Part shown: piece after piece, positions 60,050-64,000 of the stretch
Position numbering within the stretch: the first letter of the stretch is position 1
Layout of the letters: each line of letters opens with the position of its first letter
Assembly: GCF_001688725.2 (NCBI RefSeq)
Contig: NZ_CP015401.2
Location: 3,976,001 to 4,040,000 of the forward strand
DNA: 64,000 nt
Source: Bacteroides caecimuris
GTDB lineage: Bacteria; Bacteroidota; Bacteroidia; Bacteroidales; Bacteroidaceae
Direction of reading: 5' to 3'
Notes under the pieces: model-generated
Database searches by the model: none
What the model was told of the DNA's origin: nothing
What the model saw: the letters and a program-made list of their open reading frames with translations, nothing else
Translations under genes and position numbers: made by a program

Positions 60050-61165
60050 TTACTTCTTTTTTGCGTTAATAAAATCTGTGACGTACAACAGCCCATGTTC
60101 ACGGCAGAACTTCTGAATTTCCGTACCCCCACCATAAACGATAAGGTTTGGTTTTTCAAGCCCGCTTATTTCTTGGGCTACTTGCAAATCAGATTTAAGG
60201 CTTTCCATCCAACCGTCCAGCCCACGGGTAAAGAAAGCATTATATCCTTTGGGAATACCCATTTTGTTGTACTCAATAAACTTGTGAGAAACATTCAAGT
60301 CAGCATAAACCTTGATTCCGCATTCTTGGAAGTAACGAGAAAGCCAACGTTTCTTGTAGATAAGCTGAATGCCCCACGCTACAGGCGTTTGGTCGTGGCA
60401 ACTACAATTCGGCTCTACCACCGCCTTGCATCCGCTTGTGAGTAAATTTATCGGGTCTTTGAAAAGAGCCTCAAAGCGATAATCGTCCACATAGAAATGA
60501 TATGTCGCCACATCTTTACGCAAACGGCTGTTAGCACCCCACGGAGATAAAGGCAATTCTACCTTTCCAGCTTGCATATCCAATAAGAGATTGGGAATTT
60601 CAAAGACGTTATCGCTTTCATAAAGAACGTCCTTAAACATGGAACGGTAGAAAGATTCCTTTTCGGCTTCTTCCTCGCTTTGTTCCTCATCGTCCATTTC
60701 TTCCTCTGCGCTTTGGTCGGCTTCCGTTTCCTCTGCCTCTTTAGCCGCTTTCTTCTTACCCTTTCCGGGCTTCTCATCATCGGATGGAAAATCAAGCCCA
60801 ATAAAGCCGAAATCTACATCTTTCCAAAACTCATCCATTTGTAAGGCATTGTAAGCCCAATCGCCATTGTTGATATTATCCCTCAGAATAATATCCTTTT
60901 CCTCATCCGGGGTCAGTTCCGAATAAAGAATAACGGGCACATCGGCAAGTTTCAGCTTTCTTGCAGCCTTCAAGCGTTGGTTTCCTGCCAATACCACCAG
61001 TTTACCGTCACGCTCCATAACCGCCAAAGGTCGGTGTTTCCAAAAGCCGTTTATCTTTATGGAATCCACCAGCCTTTCAAAGTCATTCTTCGTAATGGTA
61101 CGTGGATTTTCAGGCAACAAAACCAGCTCCGAAACTTTCTTGTATGTAATCTCACTACATTTCAT
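60050..61165 (-). CDS. ParB-like N-terminal domain protein with DUF4417 domain
   Basis: The protein (371 residues) begins with a ParB/sulfiredoxin domain: LVLLPENPRTITKNDFERLV, GFWKHRPLAV, VVLAGNQRLKAARKLK. An acidic Glu-rich linker (about 140-195) follows, then a DUF4417 domain: TYHFYVDDYRFEALF, GCKAVVEPNCSCHDQTPVAW, YFQECGIKVYADLNVS, GIPKGYNAFFTRG. I prefer ATG 61165 because a GGAGG lies 5-10 bases upstream. DUF4417 proteins occur next to ParB-like genes in phages; the fusion suggests these two act together, maybe as a nuclease or DNA modifier. Confidence 0.85.
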   Translation of the reverse strand: MKCSEITYKKVSELVLLPENPRTITKNDFERLVDSIKINGFWKHRPLAVMERDGKLVVLAGNQRLKAARKLKLADVPVILYSELTPDEEKDIILRDNINNGDWAYNALQMDEFWKDVDFGFIGLDFPSDDEKPGKGKKKAAKEAEETEADQSAEEEMDDEEQSEEEAEKESFYRSMFKDVLYESDNVFEIPNLLLDMQAGKVELPLSPWGANSRLRKDVATYHFYVDDYRFEALFKDPINLLTSGCKAVVEPNCSCHDQTPVAWGIQLIYKKRWLSRYFQECGIKVYADLNVSHKFIEYNKMGIPKGYNAFFTRGLDGWMESLKSDLQVAQEISGLEKPNLIVYGGGTEIQKFCREHGLLYVTDFINAKKK

Positions 61166-61592
61166 TCTCAACCTCCGTTTCGTCTTTGGTTTCGTCATTC
61201 TCCGAAGAATGGGAATCCGGCATTAATTGTTCCTCATCATCTTCTACACAGAAGCCCTTTCTAAAAAGTTCACAGAGCTTCACAAAGCGGTAACGCCTGC
61301 GGTACTTCACATATACCAGCTTTGCACCTACGGAATCTTTGCCAATGGCATAGAAAGAACCCCGGTAATCAACGGGCAATGCCACCGCACCATAGATACT
61401 AACCGAATCATCGGACACGCTCGTAATGGTTGCGTGCCTATCGTATTTGCCATTGATATAAACGTGTATCTTTTCCCCTTGCTTCAAATGCTCTTTTGGG
61501 GCAAACCTCCAAAAGTTCCTACCTATATACTCAGACATGAGCAACAAGGCTAAAAAAAACAGCGTTAATCCGATAAGAATATACATACCCAT
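61155..61592 (-). CDS. single-TM membrane protein
   Basis: This 145-residue protein has an N-terminal TM helix (MYILIGLTLFFLALLLMSEY), a beta-rich middle (EKIHVYINGKYDRHATITSV) and an acidic tail (SENDETKDETEVENE). It is the first gene after the promoter with operator site 6. It may act at the inner membrane, for example in superinfection exclusion, but nothing proves this. Confidence 0.7.
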   Translation of the reverse strand: MGMYILIGLTLFFLALLLMSEYIGRNFWRFAPKEHLKQGEKIHVYINGKYDRHATITSVSDDSVSIYGAVALPVDYRGSFYAIGKDSVGAKLVYVKYRRRYRFVKLCELFRKGFCVEDDEEQLMPDSHSSENDETKDETEVENEM

Positions 61593-61623
61593 AGCTTATT
61601 TGTTTACTTGGTGAATCATATTG

Positions 61624-61660
61624 CAAATATACTAAATATGCGTTTATCAAACACATATTT
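61624..61660 (-). promoter_or_regulatory. promoter with operator palindrome, site 6
   Basis: On the minus strand TATATTTG (61624-61631) is a consensus -7 box. Upstream is the long palindrome AAATATGCGTT-tatca-AACACATATTT (61634-61660), one mismatch between its 11-base arms, centred 16 bases from the -7 box, nearly as at site 1 (17). Confidence 0.8.
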
Positions 61661-61676
61661 GACCGTAAAAAGAATA

Positions 61677-62117
61677 CTAAAAGCCATAAACCAACATTGC
61701 GCCATCACGTCCATGCTCATTTGTCTGTTTTTGCCATCCAGTCAAAGCCCTAAACCGTTCTTGTGTCAGCTTGGTTACATTGCGTTTCGGGGCAACCATT
61801 TCATACTCCACGCCCAACTCTTTTAGATAATCATCCCATATAGAGGCATCCCGTTTCACAGAGCCTACACCTTGCAACTTCTTACGTTCCATTTCACGGC
61901 TCATACGTTCCGTTCCGAACCACGTTCTTTGCCGGGGGTCTTCCACCCTTACAATCACTTTGTCACCTATACCAGCCTTATACTCATCATACAAGGAACG
62001 TACACGCTCCATCGCTTTATGTATAGGCAAAGAGCATACTTGAAGTAGGGAACGCTGCTTGCTATCCCAAACAGCGAACCCAGTATTTACACCCGTATCA
62101 ATCCCTACATAAATCAT
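61677..62117 (-). CDS. RuvC-like Holliday junction resolvase
   Basis: The 146 residues show an RNase H fold with D7 (GIDTGVNTGFAV), E59 (VRVEDP) and D138 (HGRDGAML), matching RuvC-type acidic catalytic residues. It probably resolves branched DNA before packaging. It overlaps the upstream gene by one base and lies before the operator 61634-61660. Confidence 0.82.
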   Translation of the reverse strand: MIYVGIDTGVNTGFAVWDSKQRSLLQVCSLPIHKAMERVRSLYDEYKAGIGDKVIVRVEDPRQRTWFGTERMSREMERKKLQGVGSVKRDASIWDDYLKELGVEYEMVAPKRNVTKLTQERFRALTGWQKQTNEHGRDGAMLVYGF

Positions 62118-62533
62118 TATTCAGCCTCCATTTCTCCGTTGGGAATCTGATACAGAATAACGCCCTTAATCTCGTTTGCTTCGGCTCTATCTCCGAAAAT
62201 CTGAGCCATCATAAGGTTATTAGGCAGATATTTGTACCTCACCTCTTTAATGAGCGGCAAACCTATCGGGGCTTCACTTATCACGTGCAACGTCCATAGC
62301 CCATCATCTTTAGATATGGTTACAAAGGCATTCTTATAGAGGAAAGAACCAACTTTATACACTCCGTAATCATCCACATCGGTAAAATCCGCTTTTGCAG
62401 TTTCTTCCAGCTTCTTTATGAAGTCGGGGCGCATACGCTTCTTTTTCTTCTTGAAGTATTCAGGGTAAACCACCATACCTTTGTTCTCTGCGTTGGCTTT
62501 CGCCAATTTTGCTTGCAATTCCTCTTTGCTCAT
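62117..62533 (-). CDS. hypothetical protein (138 aa)
   Basis: The protein starts MSKEELQAKLAKANAENKGM, has a lysine-rich segment (EYFKKKKKRMRPDFIKK) and a beta-rich second half (VYKVGSFLYKNAFVTISKDD). It overlaps both neighbours by 1-4 bases, so co-translation is likely. Function unknown. Confidence 0.7.
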   Translation of the reverse strand: MSKEELQAKLAKANAENKGMVVYPEYFKKKKKRMRPDFIKKLEETAKADFTDVDDYGVYKVGSFLYKNAFVTISKDDGLWTLHVISEAPIGLPLIKEVRYKYLPNNLMMAQIFGDRAEANEIKGVILYQIPNGEMEAE

Positions 62534-62787
62534 AGGTCAAATAAATTTTTATAATACTCAAAATTCTTGTTTTCTATCTTTATATCTTCCGGGTAATGAG
62601 TGGCGCATCCGTACCATTCATTGTAGCATTTAGGACAAAACCAGCAATTTAGCACGGCTACATAATAGCCAGTATTAGAAGTACCGTTACATCTATCGCA
62701 AATACCAATACCGCCAATTTTAGCCAACTCGTTTCGGCTCAATTCAATCACCTTAAACCTTTTGGGGTTATCTACTATTTTAGCCAT
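62530..62787 (-). CDS. zinc-ribbon-like protein (85 aa)
   Basis: The protein MAKIVDNPKRFKVIELSRNE has two CxxC pairs (CDRCNGTSN and CWFCPKCYNEW), a probable zinc ribbon. ATG 62787 is used, two bases after the upstream stop (TGATATG). It may bind nucleic acid. Overlaps the next gene by 4 bases. Confidence 0.72.
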   Translation of the reverse strand: MAKIVDNPKRFKVIELSRNELAKIGGIGICDRCNGTSNTGYYVAVLNCWFCPKCYNEWYGCATHYPEDIKIENKNFEYYKNLFDL

Positions 62788-62788
62788 A

Positions 62789-63796
62789 TCAGTATATTGT
62801 TTCTTGGTAACTTGAAGTAGGAACTTTCCCGGATAGGATAGCGTTGCCACACGTGATAAGCCCGTTATCTTCATCATAAGAGGGGACAAACACAATAACA
62901 TCGAATCCGTTGCCTTTCAAATCTTCCTCCACGGCTTTATATGGGGTAAACAGCTCATAGCCTCCGCTTGTGTGCAAATCGTTCTCATCACAGCTATTTG
63001 TTCGGTGCAATGGGGTAATCTTACACATAAATTTATCGGGGTTGAAAAGCTCTCTCAAACGCTTGCCGTCTATATGCGTATCATCAGCCAAAGCAAAGTT
63101 TAAGGCATATTTCCTGCCAACAGGCATAGGCAGCGACTTTCCAATTTCTGATATTTCACCAAGTGAAAGCGAACTACCCGAAAACAGATAATTTCTTTCT
63201 TCATCATTCGTTGTATTGATGGAGAATTGAAGTCCGGCATCACCTTTATAAAACTCGTTCTTTATGTAACACCACTTATGTAAGAACTCAACCAGCTTCT
63301 TATTTTTCTTTGGCAGCATTGTACTTATAACCGGGTGTACCAAAGAATCGCCTATAAACGGCTCTATGTCTTTCTTTATACTGATTGCATGAAGCAACAC
63401 ATTTGCGTTCCATGTAGGCTCTCCCATACGTGCATAATGTATGTTTAGACGTTTCGTGTGCTTCACTTCCGGGTGTTGCTTGATAGCCGTTAGCACTTCT
63501 CCTTTCAAATCATTAAAAGTGGCATTTCTCCCAATACCCACTTTTGGAACATCGCAGAACTTGCAGCCCATAGAGCAACCGTACTGTGTGGAAATGGTAA
63601 TCACCCATTTTTCAGTAAGAGGCATCGGCTCGCCATTGGGTACACCGTTCAAATCACGGGTAATCCCCAAAAAGTCCGCTTTGATATTAGCGTTCTTACC
63701 ATAATCTCCAACCGTAAGGAACTCCAACATTCCCTTTTCACCTATAGCGGTATATATTTCGCCCGTAGGCACTACTATCTTCTTTTTAATTTCCAT
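62789..63796 (-). CDS. RlmN/Cfr-like radical SAM enzyme
   Basis: This 335-residue protein has the radical SAM motif C74-x3-C78-x2-C81 in STQYGCSMGCKFCDV, as in RlmN, followed by ARMGEPTWNANVL (the GEP motif). A C-terminal cysteine in GLITCGNAILSG (C316) aligns with the methyl-carrying cysteine of RlmN. The second RlmN/Cfr cysteine, expected seven residues before C74, is a Thr here, so the mechanism may differ. RlmN enzymes methylate C2 of adenine in 23S rRNA and some tRNAs; a phage copy might modify RNA or protect against cleavage. It is the second gene from the window edge. Confidence 0.8.
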   Translation of the reverse strand: MEIKKKIVVPTGEIYTAIGEKGMLEFLTVGDYGKNANIKADFLGITRDLNGVPNGEPMPLTEKWVITISTQYGCSMGCKFCDVPKVGIGRNATFNDLKGEVLTAIKQHPEVKHTKRLNIHYARMGEPTWNANVLLHAISIKKDIEPFIGDSLVHPVISTMLPKKNKKLVEFLHKWCYIKNEFYKGDAGLQFSINTTNDEERNYLFSGSSLSLGEISEIGKSLPMPVGRKYALNFALADDTHIDGKRLRELFNPDKFMCKITPLHRTNSCDENDLHTSGGYELFTPYKAVEEDLKGNGFDVIVFVPSYDEDNGLITCGNAILSGKVPTSSYQETIY

Positions 63797-63808
63797 ATCT
63801 TCAAATCA

Positions 63809-63985
63809 TTAAAATGCAAATACTACTTTTTCACCATTCATAGCCCTTTTTCGCAGGGTGGGGTATCGCTCATAAACTTTGTTAGCCATATCCTCAATAT
63901 CGAATTTGAAAGCCGGGCAATACCTATATCTGAAAGCCGCATAAAAGCGGTCATTCAGCATTATGTCAATCATCAGCGTTTTCAT
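63809..63985 (-). CDS. small hypothetical protein (58 aa)
   Basis: The short frame MKTLMIDIMLNDRFYAAFRY ends RYPTLRKRAMNGEKVVFAF. The stop lies 12 bases before the radical SAM start. The beta-alpha pattern and basic residues resemble other small phage proteins. It is the last gene visible; the prophage continues past 64000. Confidence 0.65.
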   Translation of the reverse strand: MKTLMIDIMLNDRFYAAFRYRYCPAFKFDIEDMANKVYERYPTLRKRAMNGEKVVFAF

Positions 63986-64000
63986 GCCATCTATTTACCA

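Overview
The window is about 21 kb of Bacteroides-type chromosome followed by about 42.6 kb of one end of an integrated tailed-phage genome that runs off the right edge. The host assignment rests on recurring TTTG / TAnnTTTG promoters (for example 13081-13111), a fused SecD-SecF, a topA with C-terminal Toprim-C-like repeats in place of zinc ribbons, and paired rhomboids. I infer a human-gut-type Bacteroides; species cannot be fixed from this.

Host part (1-21360): a DUF234-type ATPase, a 1005-residue TPR envelope protein with an outer-membrane barrel partner, topA, argS (convergent with topA), an HU protein, a rhomboid-rhomboid-EEP phosphatase operon, an M3 peptidase lipoprotein and secDF. An IS1634-family insertion sequence (9076-10774) sits in the topA/argS terminator and is flanked by a 40-bp direct duplication, so both convergent genes kept a terminator.

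The prophage starts at a 3' fragment of tRNA-Arg(CCU) (21362-21407), the left attachment site; the intact tRNA, integrase and lysogeny control should lie beyond 64000. On the minus strand, read from right to left, come DNA-processing genes (RlmN-like radical SAM enzyme, RuvC-like nuclease, ParB-DUF4417 protein), terminase, portal, a minor head protein fused to an ADP-ribosyltransferase, scaffold, capsid, connectors, major tail protein, tail chaperone with a -1 frameshift site, an 1803-residue tape measure, distal tail proteins, a complete diversity-generating retroelement (DGR: variable protein, template repeat, reverse transcriptase) and a lysis cassette (TM protein, amidase, spanin-like protein). 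This is the layout of a long-tailed siphovirus.

A rightward block of small genes (46432-52620) interrupts the head genes between scaffold and minor head protein. It has its own promoters and strong Shine-Dalgarno sequences, and carries a cytosine DNA methyltransferase broken at a GA repeat and an ADP-ribosylglycohydrolase. It looks like an early or anti-defence cargo block.

The most interesting points are: the active-looking DGR (12 of 13 TR/VR differences fall at coding-strand adenines); the ADP-ribosylation writer (head-protein fusion) facing an eraser (glycohydrolase); and a palindrome, WATGYGTT-N5-AACACAWW, present at six intergenic sites, several overlapping promoters, which suggests one phage regulator controls both early and late modules.
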